Shown: piece after piece, positions 1 through 8,452 of the stretch
How the letters are laid out: each line of letters opens with the position of its first letter
Position numbering within the stretch: the stretch's first letter is position 1
Assembly: GCF_002215215.1 (NCBI RefSeq)
Contig: NZ_CP018632.1
Coordinates: forward strand, 6,134,501-6,198,500
Length of the DNA: 64,000 nucleotides
Direction: 5' to 3'
DNA from: Granulosicoccus antarcticus IMCC3135
GTDB taxonomy: Bacteria > Pseudomonadota > Gammaproteobacteria > Granulosicoccales > Granulosicoccaceae
Position numbers and translations under genes: made by a program
The notes under the pieces: generated by a model
Databases searched by the model: none
Seen by the model: only the letters and a program-made list of their open reading frames with translations
What the model was told of the DNA's origin: nothing

Positions 1-228
1 CAGCTCACCACTGGAAAAGATCTTGAACGTCAATCTGCCATCTGACATGGCAGCCACACGTTCGGCAAAACTGACCACATTGGTGCCGATCCCCGGAGCC
101 TTGGCCGGAAAACTGGTGGGCAATTTCCATTCGATCTTGCCTTGGGCAATAGCCGGAGCACCGGTAATAAGCGCAGTCGATGCTGCCGCACCGGCGATGC
201 TGGACTTGACGAAGTCACGACGTTTCAT
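1..228 (-). CDS. TRAP transporter solute-binding subunit DctP (N-terminal part, cut by window start)
   Basis: The 76 visible residues start with a twin-arginine-like signal (MKRRDFVKSS, then an Ala-rich hydrophobic stretch ending PAIAQG). The mature part begins IEWKLPTSFP and continues with NVVSFAERV, the usual opening of a DctP-family periplasmic binding protein. The start at 228 is supported by GAGGA about 7 bases upstream. The gene lies directly downstream of dctQ and dctM, so it is the ligand-binding part of that TRAP carrier, which couples uptake of a (usually organic acid) substrate to an ion gradient. The rest lies beyond base 1. The substrate cannot be told from this fragment. Export by Tat rather than Sec is an inference from the RR motif. 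Confidence 0.88.
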   Translation of the reverse strand, partial: MKRRDFVKSSIAGAAASTALITGAPAIAQGKIEWKLPTSFPAKAPGIGTNVVSFAERVAAMSDGRLTFKIFSSGEL

Positions 229-253
229 GGGAAGATCCTCTATGGTTTCAAGC

Positions 254-269
254 CAACGATAAATCGTTG
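254..269. other. Small inverted repeat between dctM and dctP
   Basis: CAACGAT is followed almost at once by ATCGTTG in the 52-bp gap between dctM and dctP. Such intercistronic hairpins can stabilise the downstream binding-protein message, but this one is short and the role is only a guess. Confidence 0.25.
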
Positions 270-280
270 ATATCCATTTT

Positions 281-1873
281 TCATATCAATAGCGCCGGCA
301 GCCAGGTTGCCAGCTGCGGGAATAGCGCCACCAAGCATAGCGCAAGCAATTGCAGCACAACAAATGGAATAACGGCCCTGTAGATGCCTAGTGTACTAAG
401 AGAAGGCGGCGCCACCGAACGAAAATAGAAAAGTGCGAACCCGAACGGTGGAGTCAGGAACGAGGTTTGCAGATTCAGAGCCAGTAAAATGGCTATCCAC
501 ACCGGATCGAAATCGCTGGCCAACAGGATAGGACCGACTATCGGTACCACGATGAAGATGATTTCGACAAACTCAAGTACGAATCCGAGCAGAAAAACGA
601 CCAGCATGACCACCAGCAGCGTGCCCCACTGCCCCCCGGGCAAGTCACTAAGCAGGTGTTCGATCAGTTCATCGCCGCCAAAGCCACGAAAGACCAGCGA
701 CAACATGGACGCACCGATGATGATGCCGAACACCATGGCAGACACCAGTGTGGTTTCCCGCAGCACGGCCTGCAATACCTGATGCCTCCAGAGCACGACA
801 CAGGAGGCCACCAGCCCCACCGCGCTCAGTATCACCACACCGCTAGCCAGGGTCAGGCCCATCTCATGATGGCGGATACCGCCCGGCAGAATGAAGTTCA
901 TGACCAGCAGAAACACCAGTGCGAGCACGGCAAGCAGATTCAGGCGACTGATAACACGTGTATTTGCCACATGACTGGCGGCCAGTAGCAAAGCACCCGC
1001 AGCACCAATGGATGCCGCCTCGGTCGGGGTGGCAACACCACCCAGAATCGAGCCCAGCACCGAGAGAATAAGCAGCAGTGGCGGCATAAAAATCTGCAAC
1101 ACAGAAAGCCATGTCAATTGTTCCGGAAGCGCTACCTCATCGACAGTCTCCTCTGACCCAGCCGGCTGCTTGAGCGGCATGACAGGGCCATTGCGACGGC
1201 TCCAGAATTTGAGAAACACCGCCACATAGACCGCGTACAGACTGACTAGCAGCAGGCCCGGGATTAGTGCCCCGGCAAACAGATCTGCAACCGACACCGG
1301 CTCTGGAGCAAAATTGCCAGCCGCATGCTGAGCTTCAAGGTAGGTGTTTGAAATCTGATCACCCAGCAGAATAAGCACCACCGAAGGCGGAATGATCTGC
1401 CCCAATGTGCCAGAGGCGCAAACCAGCCCGCTGGACAGCTGAATTGGTAAACCCGCCCGCGTCATGGCCGGCAAACTGATGAGTCCCAGCATGACAATGG
1501 TGGCACCGATGATACCGGTAGAGGCCGCAATCAGTGCACTGACAACCAGCACCGAGAACGCCAGACTGCGTGCAGAGCCGCCCAATAAGCGAGCCATCAC
1601 CAGCAGCATGCGCTCAGCTGTACGCGAGCGCTCCAGCAACACGCCCATGGCGATGAAAAGTGGTACTGCAATCAGCAGCGTATTGCCCGTCAGACCAAAT
1701 ACACGCTGTGGAAACGCCTGCAGATAGCTCAGATCAAAAGCACCCAGCAACGAGCCCAGAAATCCGATGATCAATGGCACACCCAGCAGCACCAGCATGA
1801 CCGGCACACCTGAGAGGATGCCTGCCAGCAAGCCCAGGAACAATATGATGATAAAAACAGTGGAGATATCCAT
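281..1873 (-). CDS. TRAP transporter large permease subunit DctM
   Basis: 530 residues, almost entirely hydrophobic, with the DctM pattern: an N-terminal hydrophobic pair of helices, then LTGNTLLIAVPLFIAMG and a conserved glycine-rich stretch SGTLGQIIPPSVVLILLG typical of the ion-coupling TRAP membrane subunit, and a C-terminal LQTSFLTPPFGFALFYF motif. It is about 100 residues longer than the common 425-430 residue form. The extra length lies in a central region (about 240-370) with a charged loop and added hydrophobic segments, as in larger members of the family. Its ATG overlaps the dctQ stop by one base (TGATG), so the two are translationally coupled. The substrate is unknown. Confidence 0.93.
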   Translation of the reverse strand: MDISTVFIIILFLGLLAGILSGVPVMLVLLGVPLIIGFLGSLLGAFDLSYLQAFPQRVFGLTGNTLLIAVPLFIAMGVLLERSRTAERMLLVMARLLGGSARSLAFSVLVVSALIAASTGIIGATIVMLGLISLPAMTRAGLPIQLSSGLVCASGTLGQIIPPSVVLILLGDQISNTYLEAQHAAGNFAPEPVSVADLFAGALIPGLLLVSLYAVYVAVFLKFWSRRNGPVMPLKQPAGSEETVDEVALPEQLTWLSVLQIFMPPLLLILSVLGSILGGVATPTEAASIGAAGALLLAASHVANTRVISRLNLLAVLALVFLLVMNFILPGGIRHHEMGLTLASGVVILSAVGLVASCVVLWRHQVLQAVLRETTLVSAMVFGIIIGASMLSLVFRGFGGDELIEHLLSDLPGGQWGTLLVVMLVVFLLGFVLEFVEIIFIVVPIVGPILLASDFDPVWIAILLALNLQTSFLTPPFGFALFYFRSVAPPSLSTLGIYRAVIPFVVLQLLALCLVALFPQLATWLPALLI

Positions 1874-2361
1874 CAGTGGGCTCGTCGCAGCAAGATGGAA
1901 TTAATGCCCTGCAGAATCATCAATACGCAGCTCAGCGGGAAAAGTGTCTTGATTAGATAGACGCCGCCCAGTCCACCGGTTTCCCGGGAGCCTTCACGGA
2001 TCTGCCAGGCATAGGCAATATCGGGATAGACCAGATAGATCGACAGAATGAAGACAGGCAGAAGCAACAGGATGATGCCAGCATTGTCTATCACTAGCTG
2101 CAGGCCCGGCGATTGGCGCTCCCGCAGAACATCGACCCTGACATGCCGGTCAGCAACGAGTGCAACTGGAATACTCAGAGTCACCAGGCTGGCGAATACG
2201 TAGGCCGAGAAATCTTGCAACTCAAGAAAGCCGACGCCAAAGCAGTAACGAAGAGCGACGATGGCCACTTGGGAGAACAGCAGCAGCACCAGCAATGACA
2301 GACAGACACCCAGCGTCAGTCGGTGCAGAGTCGCGCACACCCTGGTTAAATGAACGTTCAA
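1873..2361 (-). CDS. TRAP transporter small permease subunit DctQ
   Basis: 162 residues with four predicted membrane helices (roughly 15-37, 47-66, 90-110, 132-155). The motif VALRYCFGVGFLELQDFSAYVFASLVTL around residues 34-61 matches the DctQ family, where this region contacts the large subunit. The length is normal. It sits between the upstream amidohydrolase (42-bp gap) and dctM (1-base overlap), so amidohydrolase, dctQ, dctM and dctP probably form one transcript read leftward. Confidence 0.9.
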   Translation of the reverse strand: MNVHLTRVCATLHRLTLGVCLSLLVLLLFSQVAIVALRYCFGVGFLELQDFSAYVFASLVTLSIPVALVADRHVRVDVLRERQSPGLQLVIDNAGIILLLLPVFILSIYLVYPDIAYAWQIREGSRETGGLGGVYLIKTLFPLSCVLMILQGINSILLRRAH

Positions 2362-2403
2362 GCAGGTCTCCTCCTCTATTAGGCAATAGTCGAAAGCTGG
2401 CGA

Positions 2404-4185
2404 TCAGGCAGGATCGGCCGACTTGCGTCGATAAACGTCGCGGCCACCTATCCAGACTCGCTGGACATGCAGCTTGCGCACATCTTCCTCCTGCAAAGGA
2501 TCGCCCGACAACAGGATCAGATCGGCGAGTTTACCTGCTTCCAGCGACCCCCTGTCAGTTTCCAGATGATTCTGCCAGGCGGCATCGATGGTCATTGCCC
2601 GCAGCGCACGTGCGCGACTCACCACCAGGCTTCCCCCCAGCGAGGCCCCGGAGAGCGTCTTGCGCTGGGTTGCGCTCCAGAGCATGGTCATGGGCCGCAT
2701 CGGTGTTACAGGCGCATCGGAATGAATTGAGTACTTGACACCGAATTCATCCGCTGCCGCCAGCGGACTGATGTTGGCTGCACGCACCTCACCCAATAAT
2801 CGATCGCGGTACCAGTCTCCCCAGAAAAACGTATGAGCCGGAAAAAACGACACGCTGACCGAGAGTTCCGCCAGTTTGCGCAGCTGATCGCGACGAATTG
2901 TCTGTGCGTGCACCACAATATGCCGGGCATCATCTCGTTTGTAGTGCTCGTTGGCCATCGCCAATGCATCAATGATCAAGTCAATCGAGGCATCGCCATT
3001 ACCATGAATGGCCATCTGCAACCCCGCTGCGTGATAGCGCTCCACCCACGCACGAAATTCTGCCTCAGGCATGGCCGGATGACCTCGATAGGCCGTATCA
3101 AGAGCTGCATCGGGCTCACCTGGCAGCAGCTTGTACGGCTCGGTCAGCCAGGCAGTACGTCCCTGGGGGCTGCCATCAGCAACCAGCTTGATCGCTCCCA
3201 CGTGAAACTTGCTGCTGTCCTGAATCGACCAGCCAATAAGCTGCGACAATTTTCCTGAAGCACTCCACGTGGCGACATCCGGATCTGTCTCAATGGCAGG
3301 CAGGATGTCTATCAGCGCCTGCTCCAGCTTGTCATGGGCCGGCCAGAGCACGGCTCGTTGCGGCAGTAGCCCCGTTCGTTGTGCCCACAGCAGAATATGC
3401 ATTGAAATCCGGTCGGCATAACCATTCTGCAAAGTTGTCACACCCGCGGCCAGGTATTCATCACGAGCCAGCAAAAAGGCCTTCAACAAGCTTCGCAGTG
3501 GCAATTGCCTGAGCAACTGTCGAAGTTTGGGTGCCGCCGACTCCTGTAACAGCCCATTCAGGCGACCATCAGCATCTCGCCCGACATTGAGCTCAGCAGG
3601 CCATTGGGTCAAACCAACATGATCGACATGTCCCAGCGCTTCAAGGGCCAGAGAGTTGCCAACTCCCATATGCCCGGATCGATGCCAGAGGTAGACTGGA
3701 TGGTCGGGGGCTGCCAGATCAAGCTCAGCCCGAGTCGGATGCCTTTCACTGTTCAGAGCGGCATTGTCATAATTGAACCCGATGACCCAGGAGCCGGCGC
3801 GGCGCTGTTCGCTGGCACCCTTCACTCTTGCCAGCAGAACGGCCAGCATATCCACCGTACCCACGGGGGGTGGCGACAAATCCAGCCCTGCATGCACCAG
3901 GCCGGGGGTGGGGAAATGGCTATGAGCGTCTACAAATCCGGGCATCATTGTTTGCCCCTGCAGGTCGATGACACGGGTATAGACAGGAGCACGGGCTTCC
4001 AGAACCTTGCGCTCCCCCACAGCAATGATACGTGTCCCCTGAGTCAACAAGGCCTCTGCGTATGGCCGGGATTCATCCATAGTCAGGATCTGACCGTTGA
4101 CGAACAGCTTTGCTTCCGGATTCCCAGCCGCCCCTTGTAGAAACAGGCTAACCAGCAACACAGCCCACAAGGCGGTCCGATTCAT
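2404..4185 (-). CDS. Exported amidohydrolase, YtcJ-like (amidohydrolase_3 family)
   Basis: 593 residues beginning with a Sec-type signal (MNRTALWAVLLVSLFLQGAAG), so the enzyme should act outside the cytoplasm. The mature part shows the metal-dependent amidohydrolase fold: an N-terminal beta-sandwich strand (KLFVNGQILTMD), the first metal site FVDAHSH (His88, His90), later histidines in IHGNGD and VVHAQTIRR, the aspartate site SIHSDAPVTP, and the C-terminal GKLADLILLSGD strand. YtcJ-like proteins hydrolyse amide or cyclic-amide bonds, but few have known substrates. Its position at the head of a TRAP transporter operon suggests that it produces, in the periplasm, the molecule the transporter imports. 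That link is inference. Confidence 0.88.
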   Translation of the reverse strand: MNRTALWAVLLVSLFLQGAAGNPEAKLFVNGQILTMDESRPYAEALLTQGTRIIAVGERKVLEARAPVYTRVIDLQGQTMMPGFVDAHSHFPTPGLVHAGLDLSPPPVGTVDMLAVLLARVKGASEQRRAGSWVIGFNYDNAALNSERHPTRAELDLAAPDHPVYLWHRSGHMGVGNSLALEALGHVDHVGLTQWPAELNVGRDADGRLNGLLQESAAPKLRQLLRQLPLRSLLKAFLLARDEYLAAGVTTLQNGYADRISMHILLWAQRTGLLPQRAVLWPAHDKLEQALIDILPAIETDPDVATWSASGKLSQLIGWSIQDSSKFHVGAIKLVADGSPQGRTAWLTEPYKLLPGEPDAALDTAYRGHPAMPEAEFRAWVERYHAAGLQMAIHGNGDASIDLIIDALAMANEHYKRDDARHIVVHAQTIRRDQLRKLAELSVSVSFFPAHTFFWGDWYRDRLLGEVRAANISPLAAADEFGVKYSIHSDAPVTPMRPMTMLWSATQRKTLSGASLGGSLVVSRARALRAMTIDAAWQNHLETDRGSLEAGKLADLILLSGDPLQEEDVRKLHVQRVWIGGRDVYRRKSADPA

Positions 4186-4292
4186 GTATTTTCGGATAAG
4201 ATTTCCTTACTGTCGTATTGAACCGCAGCGTTGATCACGGCAAGTTTCACCAGCTCTCGTATACTGACCTGTAATCATCTTCGGAGTTCGTC

Positions 4293-5009
4293 ATGCCAGC
4301 CAAGGACTCGTCCGATAATAAACTGAGCGTTTCAGGTGCCCATCCGGGCTCTGGATTCAGAGCAAAAGCCATGCACACCTGTGTAACAGCTGCCACCTCC
4401 CTACTGCTGGTCCTATCGCTTGTCGCCATACCTGGCCAGGCACAGGAGATCGATCCAGAGACCGATTCTCTGCCCCCCATCATCGAGCTGGAGCAATTGA
4501 CCGAGGGTGTGGCAGACCGCTCCCAGGTATTCACCGTGCAGATCGCCGAGGATCGGGAACTACAGGACGCAACCTTCTATTACCGTCGAGAGGGACAATT
4601 GCCCTTCACCCCTGCACCGATGGAAGCTCTGGGTAATACCGGTTACTACAGCGTCTCGATACCTACGGACCGTTCGGACTTGCGCACCATCGAGTATTAC
4701 GTGCAAGCACGCGATCTTTCCGGCAACCGTACAGTCAGCGGGTTTGCATTTGACCCCTACAGACGAACGCTGCAGCCCTCAATAGACCCACTGCAGTCAT
4801 CTGATTCATCAGGCAATGCACAAATTCGTTCGCAAACAGATGGCGCGCCTACCACATCACCTCGCAAGGCTGGCAATGACTCCCCTCTGCTACAGCGCCG
4901 TTGGGTTCAGATCACACTTGGCATACTCGCTGTCGGGGTGGTCGCCTCTCTGGCTCAGGACGATAGCGAGGATTCGCAAGTAGTGCCCTTGACGTTCAAC
5001 CTTCAATAA
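4293..5009 (+). CDS. Predicted envelope protein with Ig-like domain and C-terminal membrane segment
   Basis: 238 residues of no recognised family. The start at 4293 is supported by GGAG about 7 bases upstream. A long polar n-region (about 25 residues) precedes a hydrophobic signal or anchor (about 26-50, ending PGQAQ). Residues about 75-150 look like an all-beta Ig-like module (VFTVQIAEDREL, then YYVQARDLSGNRT near its end). A polar linker follows, then a second hydrophobic helix near the C-terminus (WVQITLGILAVGVVASLA) with a short acidic tail. The lipoprotein gene starts 7 bp downstream, so the two are probably co-transcribed and may act together at the cell surface. Function is unknown. 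Confidence 0.7.
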   Translation: MPAKDSSDNKLSVSGAHPGSGFRAKAMHTCVTAATSLLLVLSLVAIPGQAQEIDPETDSLPPIIELEQLTEGVADRSQVFTVQIAEDRELQDATFYYRREGQLPFTPAPMEALGNTGYYSVSIPTDRSDLRTIEYYVQARDLSGNRTVSGFAFDPYRRTLQPSIDPLQSSDSSGNAQIRSQTDGAPTTSPRKAGNDSPLLQRRWVQITLGILAVGVVASLAQDDSEDSQVVPLTFNLQ

Positions 5010-5016
5010 GAATGAC

Positions 5017-6468
5017 ATGAACACCATGACACGGTTACCCAGATCCCTGTTCGTCATAGGCTGCAGCCTGTTACTTGCGAGCTGCTCCGACAGTGGCACG
5101 GTAACAACGCTGGATGCCGAGCCATCTGTAGGCATTGAACTGCCCGGATTTCTGGCAGGCTCTACCTCGCCGTTGGAAGGCCAGATATTGCCCACCATAA
5201 CGCTGTCGAATGGCGCCAACGTCAGCGTCAATAGCACCAGTCCACGAATCTGGACCGGCACCATCAACGTTGAGGTTGGTCGTAATTACACGGCAACCAT
5301 CCAGTGGGTGGAAAGATTCGAAGGCGGTCTTCTGCCATTGGTGCAACTGACACAGGTTTTCGAGATTGCAACCGATGGCAGCATAGCCAAAGGCGCCACC
5401 AGCGAATACTCGAGCGAGCAGTTCGACTCTGACTCTGATGGCGTGTCCAATCTGGCTGAACGCCAGGCAACGACAGATCCGCTAACCCCCCCGTCGACCG
5501 ATGAACCGACAACGACTGATCCAACTGACACAACTGACACAACTGACACAACTGACACAACTGACACAACTGACACAACTGACACAACTGACACAACTGA
5601 TCCAACTGACACAACTGATCCAACTGACACGACTGACACGACTGACACGACTGATACAACCGACACAACCGACACAACCGACACGACCGACACGACCGAC
5701 ACGACCGACACGACCGACACAGAGATACCGGCGGTTGCTGACGTTGTAATCCCGCGCATCCTGGCCGCACTGGCGCCTGTCATTGACGGTGACGGGGTGA
5801 CTACCGACTCGCAAGGTCAACTGACAGGCGAGTGGGCAAGTGCGTTACAGACTGATAACAGTGGTGCACCGCTGCTGATCGACAATCTGATGATCGATAT
5901 CGACGCCGATGCTGCCGATGGCACGCCCTACCGGCGCTGGGCTGCGATGCACGATGGCACCTATCTTTATGTAGTGGTCATGGTGGACGACGATGGCGAT
6001 CGCTATCGCGATTCGGGAGCAGCCATCCATGACGACGATAGCCTTGAGCTGTTTATCGATGGCGACAATAGCAAATTGCAATCCTATGATGGTCTAAATG
6101 ATTTTCAGATCACCATGCCAGTGCAGCGATCAGGCGCAGACAAACAATCTGCCACCAGCGGCTCCATCGTAGGCCCCAACTCCAGCACGGCTCCTTTGGG
6201 TTTACGGTTTGCAACCGGACCTGGTATCGGCCCTGACGGTCTGCGTCGTGAAAACTATGAACAGGATATCTACGAATTGCGAATCGATATAGCCTCGGCT
6301 GGCATCGATCTGGACGCAGCTTTTGGCTTCGAACTTCAAATCAACGACGACGACGATGGCGATGAGCGCGACTCCAAATGGGGCTGGAAGCACGCCTCTC
6401 GCAATGGTGTTGACACCGATGGCACCTTCACTAATCCATCCTTGATGGGCACACTGGTTCTGGATTAA
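5017..6468 (+). CDS. Lipoprotein with Thr-Thr-Asp repeat and CBM9-like domain
   Basis: 483 residues. A lipobox (LLASC, Cys23) predicts a lipid anchor. Residues about 27-140 are beta-rich with no clear family. A calcium-type acidic stretch, DSDSDGVSNLAE, resembles a thrombospondin type 3 repeat. Residues about 164-235 are a nearly pure TTD/TDT repeat with occasional Pro. The C-terminal 240 residues resemble the carbohydrate-binding family 9/DOMON-like fold: PYRRWAAMHDGTYLYVVVMV, the DDDSLELFIDGD motif, and a final WGWKHASRNG segment. The layout suggests a ligand-binding domain held away from the membrane on a flexible acidic stalk. Sugar binding is an inference from the fold. It ends 8 bp from the convergent ankyrin gene. 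Confidence 0.78.
   Translation: MNTMTRLPRSLFVIGCSLLLASCSDSGTVTTLDAEPSVGIELPGFLAGSTSPLEGQILPTITLSNGANVSVNSTSPRIWTGTINVEVGRNYTATIQWVERFEGGLLPLVQLTQVFEIATDGSIAKGATSEYSSEQFDSDSDGVSNLAERQATTDPLTPPSTDEPTTTDPTDTTDTTDTTDTTDTTDTTDTTDTTDPTDTTDPTDTTDTTDTTDTTDTTDTTDTTDTTDTTDTTDTEIPAVADVVIPRILAALAPVIDGDGVTTDSQGQLTGEWASALQTDNSGAPLLIDNLMIDIDADAADGTPYRRWAAMHDGTYLYVVVMVDDDGDRYRDSGAAIHDDDSLELFIDGDNSKLQSYDGLNDFQITMPVQRSGADKQSATSGSIVGPNSSTAPLGLRFATGPGIGPDGLRRENYEQDIYELRIDIASAGIDLDAAFGFELQINDDDDGDERDSKWGWKHASRNGVDTDGTFTNPSLMGTLVLD
5508..5721 (+). repeat. In-frame 9-bp tandem repeat encoding Thr-Thr-Asp
   Basis: About 23 copies of a 9-base unit (ACAACTGAC drifting to ACGACCGAC, with a few ATCCAACTG variants that insert Pro). 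The left half is nearly identical copy to copy, the right half uses different codons for the same residues. Copy number is likely to vary by slippage without breaking the frame. It forms the stalk of the lipoprotein. Confidence 0.95.
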
Positions 6469-6476
6469 ATCAACGT

Positions 6477-8234
6477 CTATTCGTTGCTGGCAATCAACAG
6501 CTTTTTGATCTGACGCAGATTGCGGCTCTCTGCCAGCAGGACCGCATCAATTCCGTTGGCATCGCGGATGCGGATATTGGCTCCAGCCCGGATCAGAGAA
6601 TTCACGACGCGGTGCCGATCACGGCCTACGGCGGCCAGCAGTGCCGTACGCCCGAGCGTATCCGATGCGTTCAGATCGGCACCTTTTGCGATCAATTGCA
6701 TGACCAGGTGCTCGTACCCCTTCTTGGTCGCTTCGATGACCGGAAACGAACGATTCACTGTCGGCATATTGACATTGGCTCCGGCATCGACCAGATACTT
6801 GGCCACCACTGGCTGCTCCAGCGCAATAGCAACAGCCAGAGGGGTCTGACCTTCACGGTCCTGTCCATCGACATTGGCACCTGCTTCAATCAGATTTCCA
6901 ACCAGCTTCACCAGTGAGGATTGCGGCGCTTGTTGTATCGCATTCACCAGAATGTCATCCGGTAATGCCCCCGTCAGACCCTGGTCACGAACCATCGTCT
7001 GTACCACCGCCGCACAGCCTGCGCTTACCGCCCGGCTCAGATGAGACTGCCCGTGATAGACCGACAACACGGACAAGTCAGCATTGTCGTCCAGCACTTT
7101 TTCGATCTGCGAGGCATTACAACGTTGCACCTGATCGGCGAAGTACGCCTGTAAGCTGGCCTGATAGCTGGATTTACTCAGCAAATGGTTGGTTAAGACC
7201 TCACTGCATACCGGCTTCTTTATGTAAGTAGTCAATGGTTGACCAGCCACAAGCTCAGGCGCCTGCATATCACCACGACTTTGCAAAAGTGAGCTCAGGC
7301 GTTGAACATGGCAAATGGCTGCAGCATGACGGTATTCACCGTAGAGGTTTCTAAGCTCGCGCTCACGCTCCTCGGGCGATGGTAGCTGGACATCCAGAAT
7401 TTTCCTGTTGCCAGCGAACTGCGGGTTATATCGTGCTGATACCATCAAGATAAAGCGCTCGCCTCCCAGCCTGCGATCCGTGACGATGGCGTGATCCATC
7501 GCTGTCATGCCTCGGTAATCCTGCTGGGTAACCGAAGCTCCATGACTGAGAAGAAAAGCCACTACATCAGCATGGTTACTGGTAATGGCTACCATCATTG
7601 GCGTACGACGCTCTGAGCTGAGCGCTCCATTATCGACTCTGGCACCCTCAGCAAGTAACCGCTTCACAATGGACAGCTCGCCGATTTTGGCTGCCAGCAT
7701 CAATGGCGTATTGCCGTTAACCACCGCCTCTGGCTGCGCTCCGCTGACCAGCAACTGGTCCACCAGCACCAGATCCTTGTTGGCAATGGCATTCATCAGC
7801 TTGCTTTCGTTACTTGCAGGCAGATAAGTGCAGTTGGGTTTGAGTCGCTCAAGAACTGACGGATTGATAGAGTCACTGGTGCAATTCCAGCTCAGCAGAC
7901 CACTCACAGGATTGATGCTGGGCGTGAATGTCATCGCCTTGCTACCGATCTTGTCTTCGAAGTCTACAATAAGCACCCCGCCACGATTGATGCCGACACG
8001 CTTGACACTGGTTCCATAAATACTTTTCGGCGGCGGCAGACCGGCCGCCGTATTATCATTGGGCATGATGCCGCGCTTGATGTAATGGTCTGACACTCGC
8101 AATTTGACTGGCGAGGTCAGATTGAAAGCTTCAGACAGCAGCGCTGCCTCGACGTACAGGCCACGCGAATACCAACTATGCAGAGCACCTGCAGCAGTGG
8201 CAATCATGGCGAGCACAATGATCAGCAGTTTCAC
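6477..8234 (-). CDS. Membrane-anchored pilin-like/ankyrin-repeat fusion protein
   Basis: 585 residues from a GTG at 8234, chosen because the hydrophobic segment (KLLIIVLAMIATAAGAL) then lies at the N-terminus. An ATG at 8429 would add 65 residues unlike any known leader and run into the divergent neighbour. Residues 1-140 follow a type IV pilin: hydrophobic helix, amphipathic helix (YVEAALLSEAFNLTSPVKLRV), the PNDNTAAGL stretch, a beta-sheet part, and the final SWNC...LKPNC pair (Cys118/Cys135) like the pilin disulfide loop. No G-FTLIE prepilin cleavage motif is seen. Residues about 145-275 and about 430-585 are ankyrin repeats (GNTPLMLAA, GQTPLAVAI, GRTALLAAV), separated by a region of no clear family. 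The domains after the single helix are probably periplasmic. Function is unknown. Confidence 0.75.
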   Translation of the reverse strand: MKLLIIVLAMIATAAGALHSWYSRGLYVEAALLSEAFNLTSPVKLRVSDHYIKRGIMPNDNTAAGLPPPKSIYGTSVKRVGINRGGVLIVDFEDKIGSKAMTFTPSINPVSGLLSWNCTSDSINPSVLERLKPNCTYLPASNESKLMNAIANKDLVLVDQLLVSGAQPEAVVNGNTPLMLAAKIGELSIVKRLLAEGARVDNGALSSERRTPMMVAITSNHADVVAFLLSHGASVTQQDYRGMTAMDHAIVTDRRLGGERFILMVSARYNPQFAGNRKILDVQLPSPEERERELRNLYGEYRHAAAICHVQRLSSLLQSRGDMQAPELVAGQPLTTYIKKPVCSEVLTNHLLSKSSYQASLQAYFADQVQRCNASQIEKVLDDNADLSVLSVYHGQSHLSRAVSAGCAAVVQTMVRDQGLTGALPDDILVNAIQQAPQSSLVKLVGNLIEAGANVDGQDREGQTPLAVAIALEQPVVAKYLVDAGANVNMPTVNRSFPVIEATKKGYEHLVMQLIAKGADLNASDTLGRTALLAAVGRDRHRVVNSLIRAGANIRIRDANGIDAVLLAESRNLRQIKKLLIASNE

Positions 8235-8452
8235 GTATGAGTTAACAAGGGTTAGGTTAAATGTCCGGGAGAAATGAGCACAGGGTACGATTTGCGCTCC
8301 CCGGGCCTTACCTCTTGCGTATCGACCCGTAACACCCCACCCTTGATGGATTGGTTGGCATTTTCTGGCTATGCGCAGGAAGTAACATGCCCACCCTCCC
8401 CTTGAAGCCGAATACAAAACGAATTTCACAGATTCAGGAGTCCGCCCTACCC

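Noticed and set aside
5264-5820. Long minus-strand and alternate-frame ORFs across the Thr-Thr-Asp repeat
   Set aside because: They are by-products of a 9-bp repeat, which stays open in all frames. The products (VVSVVSV, CQLCQL) look like no protein, and the plus-strand frame has the lipobox and folded C-terminal domain.
8235-8429. N-terminal extension of the ankyrin protein from the ATG at 8429
   Set aside because: It adds 65 residues with no signal, puts the membrane helix internally, and overlaps possible starts of the divergent peptidase gene. The GTG at 8234 fits the pilin-like layout better, though no good ribosome site was found.
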